Positions 17,918-25,423 of a stretch of DNA of 64,000 nt are shown piece by piece. Both the position numbers and the translations under genes were made by a program. Below the pieces are notes generated by a model. It had not been told where the DNA came from. It saw only the letters and a program-made list of their open reading frames with translations, and searched no databases. Positions within the stretch are counted from its first letter, which is position 1. Each line of letters begins with the position of its first letter. Source of the stretch: Algoriphagus vanfongensis DSM 17529 (GTDB lineage: Bacteria; Bacteroidota; Bacteroidia; Cytophagales; Cyclobacteriaceae); assembly GCF_000429465.1 (NCBI RefSeq), contig NZ_AUBX01000010.1, positions 558,001 through 622,000 on the forward strand, read 5' to 3'.

Positions 17918-19062
17918 TTTTATTCTTACTCCAGTGGATTGTTTTTTCCCTCTTTGCTCAAGAGACAGTCGTCTTTGAAGCCGGCAAAGAAGGCCACGCC
18001 ATATACAGAATTCCAGCCATTATCTCGCTTCCCAATGGGGATCTTTTAGCCTTTGCCGAAGGGCGGGTGAATGGCTCTGATGATTTTGGAGATGTCAATC
18101 TGGTGATGAAAAGAAGTCTGGATGGTGGCTTTACCTGGTCTCCATTGCAAACTCTCGTAGATTACGATAAACTCCAGGCAGGTAATCCTGCTCCAGTCGT
18201 TGATCTGTTTGATCCGGCACATCCCGAGGGAGTGGTTTATTTGTTTTACAACACCGGCAACAATCATGAATATGATATCCGGATGAATAAGGGAGTGAGA
18301 GAAGTCTGGATGCTTCAGTCATTTGACTTTGGACGCACCTGGGAAGAGCCTCAAAATATTACCTCGCAAGTTCATAAACCCAATAATCCGGCATTCAATC
18401 CTGACTATGTCAATCCGGAAGATTGGAGACACTATGCCAATACCCCCGGACATGCATTTCAGTTTCAGCATGGCCCACACAAAGGAAGAATTTTTGTACC
18501 AGCCAATCACTCGGCAGGTGATCCTCAGGAGAAATTTGCCGAATATCAGGCACATGGCTTTTTCACCGATGACCATGGCAAAAACTTTGGTATATCCGAG
18601 TCCATAAGCTTTCCAGGCTCCAATGAGTCCATTGCAGCAGAGCTTAGCGATGGCCGTATGATCATGAGCATCCGTAATCAGCATGGTGACCGAAAAAGCC
18701 GAATATTGGCTTTCAGCTCAGATGGAGGCGAGACATGGGATGAATCTTATTTTGAAGATGCTCTTCCAGACCCAGTATGCCAAGCGTCTATTTTGAATAT
18801 TGGAACTCAAGATGGTGCTACTATTTTGGCACATTCCAATGCCGCAGATACCGAAATGAGGGATTTTTTGACTATCAAAATTTCCTACGACGAAGGAAAA
18901 ACCTGGAACCATATCATGCCCGTCGAGTACTCTGGGGATGAAAGCAAGCAGCCGTGGACCGCTTATTCAGACTTGGTCAACCTCGACGAGAGCACGTTAG
19001 GAATCTTATACGAAAGGAACAATTACCATGAGATCGTCTTCAAAATGGTATCCTGGAAATAA
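17902..19062 (+). CDS. nanH: Exo-alpha-sialidase (GH33)
   Basis: Secreted sialidase that releases terminal sialic acid. 386 residues from a GTG start at 17902; an in-frame TGA at 17896 excludes any upstream start. Signal peptide MKKPVFLFLLQWIVFSLFAQ. The catalytic domain begins with the F/YRIP motif (YRIP, 35-38, with the first triad arginine). Four Asp boxes S-x-D-x-G-x-T-W lie at about 71-78, 139-146, 271-278 and 327-334. ESIAAELSDGRMIMSIRN supplies the conserved acidic residue (about E246) and the second arginine, and a tyrosine near residue 354 is a candidate nucleophile. All the features of an active six-bladed propeller sialidase are present. Its start codon is inside a nested inverted repeat, which suggests post-transcriptional control. 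Convergent with the PepSY operon. Confidence 0.92.
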   Translation: MKKPVFLFLLQWIVFSLFAQETVVFEAGKEGHAIYRIPAIISLPNGDLLAFAEGRVNGSDDFGDVNLVMKRSLDGGFTWSPLQTLVDYDKLQAGNPAPVVDLFDPAHPEGVVYLFYNTGNNHEYDIRMNKGVREVWMLQSFDFGRTWEEPQNITSQVHKPNNPAFNPDYVNPEDWRHYANTPGHAFQFQHGPHKGRIFVPANHSAGDPQEKFAEYQAHGFFTDDHGKNFGISESISFPGSNESIAAELSDGRMIMSIRNQHGDRKSRILAFSSDGGETWDESYFEDALPDPVCQASILNIGTQDGATILAHSNAADTEMRDFLTIKISYDEGKTWNHIMPVEYSGDESKQPWTAYSDLVNLDESTLGILYERNNYHEIVFKMVSWK

Positions 19063-19090
19063 AAAAGCCAAAGGAAATTCCAATGGCTTT
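19059..19090 (-). terminator. Terminator between sialidase and PepSY operon
   Basis: Stem AAAGCCA (19064-19070) / TGGCTTT (19084-19090), with an inner GGAA/TTCC pairing. On the minus strand the stem is followed by TTTTTTATTT, a good U-tract, so it ends the PepSY operon; on the + strand the U-tract is poor. Confidence 0.75.
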
Positions 19091-19111
19091 GAATCGTATA
19101 AAAAACCCAAC

Positions 19112-20728
19112 TCAAACTAATGCTTTTGCCTTGGAGACAGTTTGGCGTGCTTGACTATTATTATCCACAGGCCTTCTGAGCGACAGGCCAATGACTAGAC
19201 TCAGTATTCCCAAAGAGAGCCAAAGGAAATCAACCCAGAAAATATCTTCATAGCCCTGCCAGAAGCTATTCCAGATCCAGTTTCCGGTTTGTATTCCATT
19301 GGAAATCGGAATCAGAAGTCCAAGTATACCACCGGAGATCAGACTCACCTTATTGATCAACCAATTGTCTCTCAGCATCACCAAACAAACAGTCACAAGT
19401 AGCCACGCCCAGAAATAATATTGATACAAGAAAGTCATCCTTTCTGCATCATCTGGCGACAATCCCCACTTCACAGCCAAGAAAATAAATGCGGTAACGG
19501 GGAACATCCCTAATGCACCAGCCAGATAGATCCATGTTAGCCAGGCATTAAATTTACGTTTTGCAGGGGCCACATGCTTTTTGTCACGGGCCACTTGCCA
19601 GATCAGCACTCCAGAAATAATCACAAAACAAGACAATAACCCCAAACCAAAATAAATCAGCCGAAGTCCATGTCCTCCATAGTCTCCGAAATGCAAGCGT
19701 ATCATGATCGCCCTGGCAGTATTGAAATATGATGTGTCCTCCATCAGCTTTTTGGAAGCTATGATGTCTCCGGATGCGGCATGAAACACCAAATTGCCCA
19801 AGCCGGCAAATTTTGATCGGAACTCGGGATGCCCTTCGACTTTGACATGCATATTTTGGTCACCATAGTTGAAAACATGCACATTTTTGACAACTAATTC
19901 TGGCCAGAGAGCTTTGGATCGAGCCACCAATTCGTTGATTGAGACTTCTTTCTCCAAAGAAACTCCTGCTTCCTCATAGACTGGAGGATTAAACTCAAAT
20001 TCATCATAAGCTTTCTTTTGATCTCCACCATATCCAAACGCTATAACAGCAGGAGACATGAGCGAAAAACCAACTATCAAGTAGACTCCCGTCAGGGCAA
20101 ACATAAACTGATACGGCAGCCCCAATATTCCCAAACCTGTATGTGCGTCTGTCCAGAGATTTTTGAGGCTGTTGTAGGGACGGAAGAGATAAAAATTGCT
20201 GATGATCTTATTCCAATGAACAATGACTCCAGTGATGACAGCAAACAAAAAGAAAAAGGCTACAATGCCAGCCAAGAGATAGCCAGATGTCCCCCAAAGA
20301 TTCAGCTGCGCAAAAAAATGAAGCCGATATAGGAATTCACCCAGCGAATACGAACTCTGATAGTCATACTTCTCAAAACTCTGGGAATGCAGGTAGAAGA
20401 AATTACTTCTCGTGATAGTTTCGGAAGAATCCTGAAAACTGGAAGGAGTCAGACTGACCGCGACACGCTGTTCATCATAGTATTGATTGAATGCTACATC
20501 CCAACCCTGAAGATCTCCCTCGAGCTGGAGAGAATCCATGACTCGATCAAAGTTCATTTCCTCGAGCTTCCAGCCCAAAGCACGGGGTTCATTTCGCTCC
20601 CAACCCACAATATCATCTCTGAAAAAGGAAAAAGATCCCGCAAAGAATATCACGTAAAGTGCCAGGCTGATGAAAATCCCACTGATAGTATGGGTATGAA
20701 ATAAAATATTATAGACTCTGTTATTCAT
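19112..20728 (-). CDS. PepSY-associated transmembrane protein
   Basis: Inner-membrane protein of 538 residues of the PepSY_TM group (PiuB-like), whose members are linked to iron-siderophore uptake and possibly to periplasmic ferric reduction. It opens with a hydrophobic helix containing a conserved HTHTISGIFISLALYVIFFAG, has further helices near the middle (GYLLAGIVAFFFLFAVITGVIVHW; FMFALTGVYLIVGFSLM) and three or more at the C-terminus, with two large periplasmic loops between. The paired histidines in the helices could bind heme, as in other members (inference). It is the last gene of the minus-strand run DUF6686-like, DUF4198-like, DUF3325-like, DUF3649-like, PepSY. A TonB receptor, often next to such genes, is absent. 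Confidence 0.85.
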   Translation of the reverse strand: MNNRVYNILFHTHTISGIFISLALYVIFFAGSFSFFRDDIVGWERNEPRALGWKLEEMNFDRVMDSLQLEGDLQGWDVAFNQYYDEQRVAVSLTPSSFQDSSETITRSNFFYLHSQSFEKYDYQSSYSLGEFLYRLHFFAQLNLWGTSGYLLAGIVAFFFLFAVITGVIVHWNKIISNFYLFRPYNSLKNLWTDAHTGLGILGLPYQFMFALTGVYLIVGFSLMSPAVIAFGYGGDQKKAYDEFEFNPPVYEEAGVSLEKEVSINELVARSKALWPELVVKNVHVFNYGDQNMHVKVEGHPEFRSKFAGLGNLVFHAASGDIIASKKLMEDTSYFNTARAIMIRLHFGDYGGHGLRLIYFGLGLLSCFVIISGVLIWQVARDKKHVAPAKRKFNAWLTWIYLAGALGMFPVTAFIFLAVKWGLSPDDAERMTFLYQYYFWAWLLVTVCLVMLRDNWLINKVSLISGGILGLLIPISNGIQTGNWIWNSFWQGYEDIFWVDFLWLSLGILSLVIGLSLRRPVDNNSQARQTVSKAKALV

Positions 20729-20739
20729 TAATTTTCAAA

Positions 20740-21024
20740 TCAAATACTGGAACCGAAGTAAAAAATCAGAGAAAACAGGCCAGAGAGTCCGAGATAGACC
20801 AACCAGGTCTTCCAGCCGTTTTTGGCTAAGAAGGCAAGGATCAGAAGTCCCACCCACACCAAAAAGCCAGCAAAAACCAAGGTGAAAAAGACTCCTTGGC
20901 GGTCCAGCCAAATAGAAATCATCAGAAAGAAAGATACTGTCAGGAGATATCCTCCTATCATTCCCGCAGAGATTTTGGCAAATCGCTGAAGGGGACTGGA
21001 GAAATATTTTTTGTTTGCTGGCAT
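20740..21024 (-). CDS. Small membrane protein, DUF3649-like
   Basis: 94-residue protein with three predicted membrane helices (about 18-38, 45-65, 73-92: GGYLLTVSFFLMISIWL, FFTLVFAGFLVWVGLLILAFLA, WLVYLGLSGLFSLIFYF). The pattern R-x-x-A-x-x-x-G-GY at the start of the first helix and AF-x-A-x-x-x-W-x-x-W after the second resembles the DUF3649 family, usually found beside PepSY and DUF3325 proteins in iron-uptake clusters. It lies 11 bp upstream of the PepSY gene, and its start is 1 bp past the stop of the preceding gene, so the three are translated from one message. Molecular role unknown. Confidence 0.75.
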   Translation of the reverse strand: MPANKKYFSSPLQRFAKISAGMIGGYLLTVSFFLMISIWLDRQGVFFTLVFAGFLVWVGLLILAFLAKNGWKTWLVYLGLSGLFSLIFYFGSSI

Positions 21025-21025
21025 A

Positions 21026-21352
21026 TCAGATCAGTTCCAAAATGAAGAATACTAAAGCAACCACTCCAATCCCTCGCGCTCCGAAATAGCCAATCGGAGA
21101 AAGTAAAAACACGAAGCCTCCTACCAGCATCAACACTGACAAAAAGTAGAAAAAGCCCGATCCAAGTCCGAAGCCTATTACAAACCCGATCAATGCAAGC
21201 ACTAGCAGCAATACCGCCGTATACTTCAAGCCATTTGGATTTTTTTCACTCCACTGCTGTAGCATAGGATCTCTTGCAAACTGCGCTTTGGTAGAAGTAT
21301 GATAAAGCATCTCAAAGCCTAGCAGACAGATCAAACAAAGAATCGTCGTCAT
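21026..21352 (-). CDS. Small membrane protein, DUF3325-like
   Basis: 108-residue membrane protein with a hydrophobic N-terminal helix (LCLICLLGFEMLYHTS), a basic-polar loop, and two or three C-terminal helices (AVLLLVLALIGFVIGFGLGSG; VLMLVGGFVFLLSPIGYFG; VVALVFFILELI). The layout matches DUF3325, the usual partner of DUF3649 and PepSY proteins. One base separates its stop from the DUF3649-like start. A hairpin with a weak U-tract lies upstream, between it and the DUF4198-like gene, so expression of the membrane trio may be lower than that of the leading genes. Function unknown. Confidence 0.72.
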   Translation of the reverse strand: MTTILCLICLLGFEMLYHTSTKAQFARDPMLQQWSEKNPNGLKYTAVLLLVLALIGFVIGFGLGSGFFYFLSVLMLVGGFVFLLSPIGYFGARGIGVVALVFFILELI

Positions 21353-21391
21353 TATTTATTTCTTATTCACTTATATCTAAAGGAAAATGGA

Positions 21392-21420
21392 AGAGCCGCT
21401 GACCCTGAATTAGCGGCTCT
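21392..21420 (-). terminator. Hairpin between DUF4198-like and DUF3325-like genes
   Basis: Perfect 9-bp stem AGAGCCGCT (21392-21400) / AGCGGCTCT (21412-21420) with an 11-base loop. On the minus strand it is followed by TCCATTTTCC, only a weak U-tract, so partial termination or message protection is as likely as full termination. Confidence 0.5.
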
Positions 21421-21498
21421 TACCATTAAAAAATCGGAGTTGAAAAACATGTCAATCCATAGTTCAAAACAAAAAGAAGCTTAAAAAATGGCCTGTCT

Positions 21499-22197
21499 TT
21501 AATCTATTTGAATCACCTGAGTGGCACATCTCCAGATCCCACTCAACCCAGAAGAATGTCCTTGTGGATATTCTTTGTAGGTTGAAGCCTCCACATAGTA
21601 AGTACCTTTGGAAGAGAAATCTGCGACAAACTCTCCTCTTGCATCCGTCGATAGCGTTTGACCTACAGAGTCAGGACCCAAGATGGATACCTCAGATTCT
21701 GGCAGAGGCTTGCCCTCGAGCTGTACTTGATAGACACCTTTGGATTTTCCCGGCACGAGGATCAGATCAGGAGATTTCTTGAAATTGGCTTGCTTGGTCT
21801 TTGAACCTATACTTACATAGGCCAAAGCATTGAATTGATAGAGCGTTTCTCCTGCTTCAGTCTTAGAAGAATGACCGATTTCGAGGCGATAGATTCCTTC
21901 TTCTTCGGGCACAAAGCTTCCTTTGACAAAATCCTTGTCTGCTTCGTAGTCAAGTTGAGTTTTGGTCCCAGATGGGCTGACCAGATATAGATCAAATTCC
22001 CGCACATCTGAATACCAGTCGGCAATAGTTTCCACCGCTCCTTCATGATAGTCGGCATAGTAGATCGTGAATGCGTGTGACTGCCCCTTTTGACCCTGAG
22101 CATCAGTGTGAATCCAAAGGGCATGTGCCGCTGTCTGCTGTACTGAGACTGTCATTGCAAAAAAGAATAGTAGAAGGGTGCTTGTTAGTTTATTCAT
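21499..22197 (-). CDS. Exported DUF4198-like protein
   Basis: 232 residues with a signal peptide ending about residue 24 (VSVQQTAAHA). The mature start HALWIH and the following beta-rich phrases (GQSHAFTIYYADYHEG, GIYRLEIGHSSKTE, GVYQVQLEGKPLPESEV) fit the DUF4198 family of periplasmic, often metal-associated (nickel or cobalt uptake) proteins. The exposed histidine after processing is a possible metal ligand. A C-terminal CAxx-like tail is not seen; the only late cysteine is in GIWRCATQ. It follows a DUF6686-like gene by 13 bp and precedes two small membrane proteins and a PepSY protein. This suggests a role in metal or siderophore handling, but no specific metal can be named. Confidence 0.72.
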   Translation of the reverse strand: MNKLTSTLLLFFFAMTVSVQQTAAHALWIHTDAQGQKGQSHAFTIYYADYHEGAVETIADWYSDVREFDLYLVSPSGTKTQLDYEADKDFVKGSFVPEEEGIYRLEIGHSSKTEAGETLYQFNALAYVSIGSKTKQANFKKSPDLILVPGKSKGVYQVQLEGKPLPESEVSILGPDSVGQTLSTDARGEFVADFSSKGTYYVEASTYKEYPQGHSSGLSGIWRCATQVIQID

Positions 22198-22210
22198 AGG
22201 TTGGTTTATT

Positions 22211-22540
22211 TTAAAACTGTCGGATCAAATCCAGAATATTCAGTTGAAGTTTGACCTCCGCCAAAGCTGCCTTGAGTCGGTAAAATTCCTCCTCAACCAA
22301 GCAAAAATGGACATCTGGGTGGTAGGTCTCTATCATCACCCGATCTCTGTCATCGTAGAACTGCATCTTATCAGCTTCGAAGACCATTTTGTCCATGTAG
22401 TTCATAAAAGCCTCAAAATTTGCCTGATCAAAGCAGAGCATTCCCTGCCCAAAAAGCATCCCCAACCTGCCGCAATCCACACATCGGGTGAGCACAAAGC
22501 CCTCGCTTTCGTAAATGATTTCTGTTTGACACAAAGACAT
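22211..22540 (-). CDS. Small soluble protein, DUF6686-like
   Basis: 109-residue protein with no signal peptide, from the ATG at 22540 (an ATG 33 bp upstream is less likely). It has cysteines in CQTEIIYESEGF and RCVDCGRLGMLFG; the latter C-x-x-C pair could bind a metal. The rest, with NFEAFMNYMDKM and FCLVEEEFYRLKAAL, looks helical. I recall similar short proteins in Bacteroidota as DUF6686, often at the head of iron-related operons, but I could not check this. It leads the operon that ends with the PepSY protein. No function is known. Confidence 0.65.
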   Translation of the reverse strand: MSLCQTEIIYESEGFVLTRCVDCGRLGMLFGQGMLCFDQANFEAFMNYMDKMVFEADKMQFYDDRDRVMIETYHPDVHFCLVEEEFYRLKAALAEVKLQLNILDLIRQF

Positions 22541-23241
22541 AGGATTGGATTTTTGGTGAAAGATCAGTTGCAATTGGTGCCTAGGGAATACCTTGCCCTA
22601 TCAAGGATAGGCATGGGTATCCTCAGGACTTGATTTCTTCGTCGGAAAGCAGAACTTGGCATAGCAAACCAGCTCATAGATCCGAGGGAATTTGACATTT
22701 GAAAACGAAAACTTAGAAGCCAAAAAGCCTCTTTCGCACAGGGCCAACTAGAATAAAAATCGACTAGCCTAAAGAAGGAAAAAGTGGATTTTGCGCCTTG
22801 CTGAATGGATCGGGAAGGTCGAATAGAATATTGAGCTGGAAAGACTTTACTGTCCAAGTCCACGCTTCTTCCTCTCCTATTCAGCCATTCGCATAGCTCT
22901 CTTGTAAACAATATATTGGTATATTGCATCGCTTTCTAATGTGACGTTAGATTGTACTTCTTGAAGCCGTGCAGTTGCCGCTGCATGGCTTCTTTTTTTT
23001 AAGCCTATGGAAAGATGAAAATCACAATTCTTATTTAGACTTATTTTAAATTAAGACAAAACTAAAAGTGAAAGGCATACCCACCAAGCCTTTTCGAAGA
23101 TTTTTTTCAGAAAATTTTTGAGGCTAAAAAATTCCATACCCAATGAAGGTTCATCATCAAGAATCCTTTATTTTAGGATTTAGTTGAACGATGTAGAGAT
23201 TGGGAGATTAGAGATGATTTGAAAGTATCCATGGCACCTGA
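22541..23241. other. Gene-poor region with an orphan terminator
   Basis: 701 bp between the DUF6686-like start and the AraC stop (both genes on the minus strand). The 22564-22929 minus-strand reading frame has no recognisable protein character and I do not call it. An imperfect palindrome TCTAA-N7-TTAGA lies at 22935-22951, and a strong + strand terminator at 22963-23000, although no + strand gene precedes it. Confidence 0.6.
22963..23000 (+). terminator. Strong orphan rho-independent terminator
   Basis: Twelve-base-pair stem with a single G-U pair (22963-22974 with 22981-22992, GAAGCCGTGCAG / CTGCATGGCTTC), six-base loop, then eight T. On the minus strand there is no U-tract, so it works for + strand transcripts. 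No + strand gene ends nearby, so it may end a small RNA (see findings). Confidence 0.78.
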
Positions 23242-24162
23242 TCAGTTAAATGATGCCCGATAGTCCAGAGGGGAAAGTTTTGTCTTTGATTTGAAAAGTT
23301 TGTTAAACGATTGAGGCCTTTCAAAGCCTAGTTGGTAAGCAATTTCACTCACCGATAAATTTGTCGTTGAAAGTAGCTCTTTGGCCTTTTCTAATAACTT
23401 TTGATGAATGTGCTGCTGAGTACTCTGACCAGTTATGGCTCTCAGCATATCACTCAGATAATTGGATGAAACATTCATTTGCTCTGCAAAAAACTGCACA
23501 CTTGGCAACCCCAATTTCAAGGCTTTATCATGATCAAAAAAATCGTCTAAAAGCGTTTCCATTTTTAGTAGTAAATCATCGTTTTCGGGTTTGCGAGTAA
23601 TGAATTGACGGTTGTAGAATCGGTTGGAATAATTCAGGAATAATTCCAGATGAGAGACCATTACATCCTGACTAAACTTATCAATTGAAGTATTGTATTC
23701 TTCCTCGATGTTTTTGAGAATACCAATAAGCATGGCTTCTTCCTTGTCAGACAAATGAAGGGCTTCATTTACAGCATAGGAAAAGAAGCCGTATTCTTTG
23801 ATGGTTTTCCCTAACGGGTAATTCCTAATAAGGTCAGGATGAAAAACTAACCACCAACCCTCATATTTTTGACTGCTACCCTCGCCCGTTGAAACTATTT
23901 GTCCTGGTTCCATAAATGCCAGAACGCCTTCATCAAAATCATAATATTTTTGACCATACTTCATTTTTCCATCAGCGCACCTTTTAAGTGAGATGGTATA
24001 GAAATTCATTATCTGATTTATAGGCTCATTATTGCTAGGCTTTATATCATCTAATTTGATCAATCCAATCAAAGGGTGTTTAGGCTTTCCAAAGCCCGAT
24101 ATTCTATACAATTCTGAAATTGAATTGATGGTCAGGAAATCTCTCTTGTTTTTATAAGCCAT
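23242..24162 (-). CDS. AraC-family transcriptional regulator
   Basis: 306-residue regulator. The C-terminal 100 residues hold two helix-turn-helix units of the AraC/XylS type: LGLPSVQFFAEQMNVSSNYLSD and LSVSEIAYQLGFERPQSFNKLFK, followed by KLSPLDYR. The N-terminal half, with DFDEGVLAFMEPGQIVSTGE and GWWLVFHPDLI, is a cupin-like sensor domain. It lies 58 bp downstream of the aldo/keto reductase on the same strand; a hairpin lies between them. Tandem direct repeats before the reductase gene are the likely binding site. The inducer is unknown; similar AraC-AKR pairs respond to aldehydes or oxidants in other bacteria, but that is only analogy. Confidence 0.9.
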   Translation of the reverse strand: MAYKNKRDFLTINSISELYRISGFGKPKHPLIGLIKLDDIKPSNNEPINQIMNFYTISLKRCADGKMKYGQKYYDFDEGVLAFMEPGQIVSTGEGSSQKYEGWWLVFHPDLIRNYPLGKTIKEYGFFSYAVNEALHLSDKEEAMLIGILKNIEEEYNTSIDKFSQDVMVSHLELFLNYSNRFYNRQFITRKPENDDLLLKMETLLDDFFDHDKALKLGLPSVQFFAEQMNVSSNYLSDMLRAITGQSTQQHIHQKLLEKAKELLSTTNLSVSEIAYQLGFERPQSFNKLFKSKTKLSPLDYRASFN

Positions 24163-24181
24163 TTCGCTAAAGTATAGGATA

Positions 24182-24205
24182 CAGGCAAGCTCAATGACTT
24201 GCCTG
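24182..24205. terminator. Hairpin between aldo/keto reductase and araC-like gene
   Basis: Perfect 8-bp arms CAGGCAAG (24182-24189) / CTTGCCTG (24198-24205). The minus strand, on which both genes lie, has no U-tract after it; the + strand has CTATTATTCTTTTATTT. It may attenuate read-through from the reductase into the regulator. Confidence 0.4.
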
Positions 24206-24220
24206 CTATTATTCTTTTAT

Positions 24221-25225
24221 TTACACATTGACATCAGACATATCACCGTATCTGTCACCTGTTTTTGTTCCTAGCGGAATAATTTCTTCTAATCGGTTCA
24301 ATTCGCTTTGGGTCAATTCTACTTTAGCAGCCGCAATATTCTGCTCAATGTATTTTGGTCGCTTAGTTCCAGGAATGGGTACGTATCCTTTGGCAATTAC
24401 CCACGCTATAGCCAATTGTGAGCTGTTAATGCCCTTTTCCTTCGCCATTTTTTCAATTTCGTGTAATAATTCGATATTCTTATAAAAATGATCTTCTTGA
24501 AAACGAGGCAAATATCTTCTCCAATCATTAGCTGGTAAATCATCAGGTTTCTGAAACTGTCCGGTGATAAATCCACGCCCAAGAGGTGAATAGGCAACAA
24601 ATCCAACACCTAACTCCTCAAGGGTGGCGAGGACACCCAATTCTTCAACTTGTCTTTCGAACAGTGAGTATTCGGTTTGAACTGCGGTAAGTGGATGTAT
24701 TTTGTGTGCTCTTTTGATGGTTTCTGAACCTACTTCAGAAAGACCGATGTAGCGGATTTTTCCTTCTTTTACCAATTCTCCCATAGCCTCTACTGTTTCC
24801 TCGATTGGAGTTGTTTTATCCACTCGATGCAAGTAGTAAAGGTCAATATAATCTGTGTTCAGATTTTTCAGAGAACGCTCAACAGCTTTCTTAACGTAGG
24901 CTTTACTGCCATTTACTTTTCCCGTTTGCTGACCTTGATCATCAATCTCAAAACCAAATTTAGAAGCAATGACTACCAGGTCTCGTTTGCCCTGAATTGC
25001 TTTGGCAATAAGTTGCTCGTTTTTTAAAGGACCATACAAATCCGCAGTATCCAATAAATTACCGCCCAATTCTAATGATCGATGAATGGTGGCAATAGAC
25101 TCATCTTCGTAAGCCTTGCCGTAAGTATCCATCCCCATCATATCGGTCATTCCCATACAGCCAAGTCCAATTGTTGGTATTTCTAATCCTTGGCTTCCAA
25201 GTTTTACTTTTTTTAAATCGCTCAT
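24221..25225 (-). CDS. Aldo/keto reductase
   Basis: Cytosolic NADPH-dependent oxidoreductase, 334 residues, (beta/alpha)8 barrel. The N-terminal phrase LGSQGLEIPTIGLGCMGM is typical. The catalytic tetrad can be read: Asp in LLDTADLYG, Tyr in the same motif, Lys in VIASKFG and His in YYLHRVD. The C-terminal IPGTKRPKYIEQN supplies the cofactor-binding loop. Length and motifs fit the AKR13/YakC-like or general oxidoreductase subgroup, which reduces aldehydes and ketones; the true substrate is unknown. It is followed by the AraC-family gene, and two direct repeats lie 50-86 bp before its start. Confidence 0.92.
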   Translation of the reverse strand: MSDLKKVKLGSQGLEIPTIGLGCMGMTDMMGMDTYGKAYEDESIATIHRSLELGGNLLDTADLYGPLKNEQLIAKAIQGKRDLVVIASKFGFEIDDQGQQTGKVNGSKAYVKKAVERSLKNLNTDYIDLYYLHRVDKTTPIEETVEAMGELVKEGKIRYIGLSEVGSETIKRAHKIHPLTAVQTEYSLFERQVEELGVLATLEELGVGFVAYSPLGRGFITGQFQKPDDLPANDWRRYLPRFQEDHFYKNIELLHEIEKMAKEKGINSSQLAIAWVIAKGYVPIPGTKRPKYIEQNIAAAKVELTQSELNRLEEIIPLGTKTGDRYGDMSDVNV

Positions 25226-25274
25226 AGTATCAAATTTTATGTATCACAAAATTCTCAATAATACTATTGATTGA

Positions 25275-25311
25275 TGTTTCCGAATCAAGGATAAGTGTTT
25301 CCAAATCAAGG
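25275..25311 (-). promoter_or_regulatory. Tandem direct repeats, probable AraC-type operator
   Basis: TGTTTCCGAATCAAGG (25275-25290) and TGTTTCCAAATCAAGG (25296-25311) differ at one base and have a 21-bp period, two helical turns. AraC-family dimers typically bind such tandem half-sites. They lie 50-86 bp upstream of the aldo/keto reductase start. A degenerate third copy (TTCCGGAAATGAGG) is at 25324-25337. Confidence 0.6.
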
Positions 25312-25373
25312 TTTAATGTAAGCTTCCGGAAATGAGGCTTAAGCAAATTAAGCTTCATATAGGTGACAACAGT

Positions 25374-25407
25374 GAAGAAAAAAGCCTCGATGTCTCCATC
25401 AAGGCTT
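25374..25407 (-). terminator. Rho-independent terminator after PepSY gene
   Basis: Eleven-position stem with one mismatch: AAGCCTCGATG (25382-25392) / CATCAAGGCTT (25397-25407), loop TCTC. On the minus strand it is followed by TTTTTTCTTC. Confidence 0.82.
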
Positions 25408-25423
25408 CTAAAATCAGGTTTTG

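Noticed and set aside
22564..22929. 121-residue minus-strand reading frame upstream of the DUF6686-like gene
   Set aside because: Odd amino-acid composition (Ser, Arg, Trp-rich, no domain pattern), and no detectable relation to known families; more likely random open sequence in a gene-free region.
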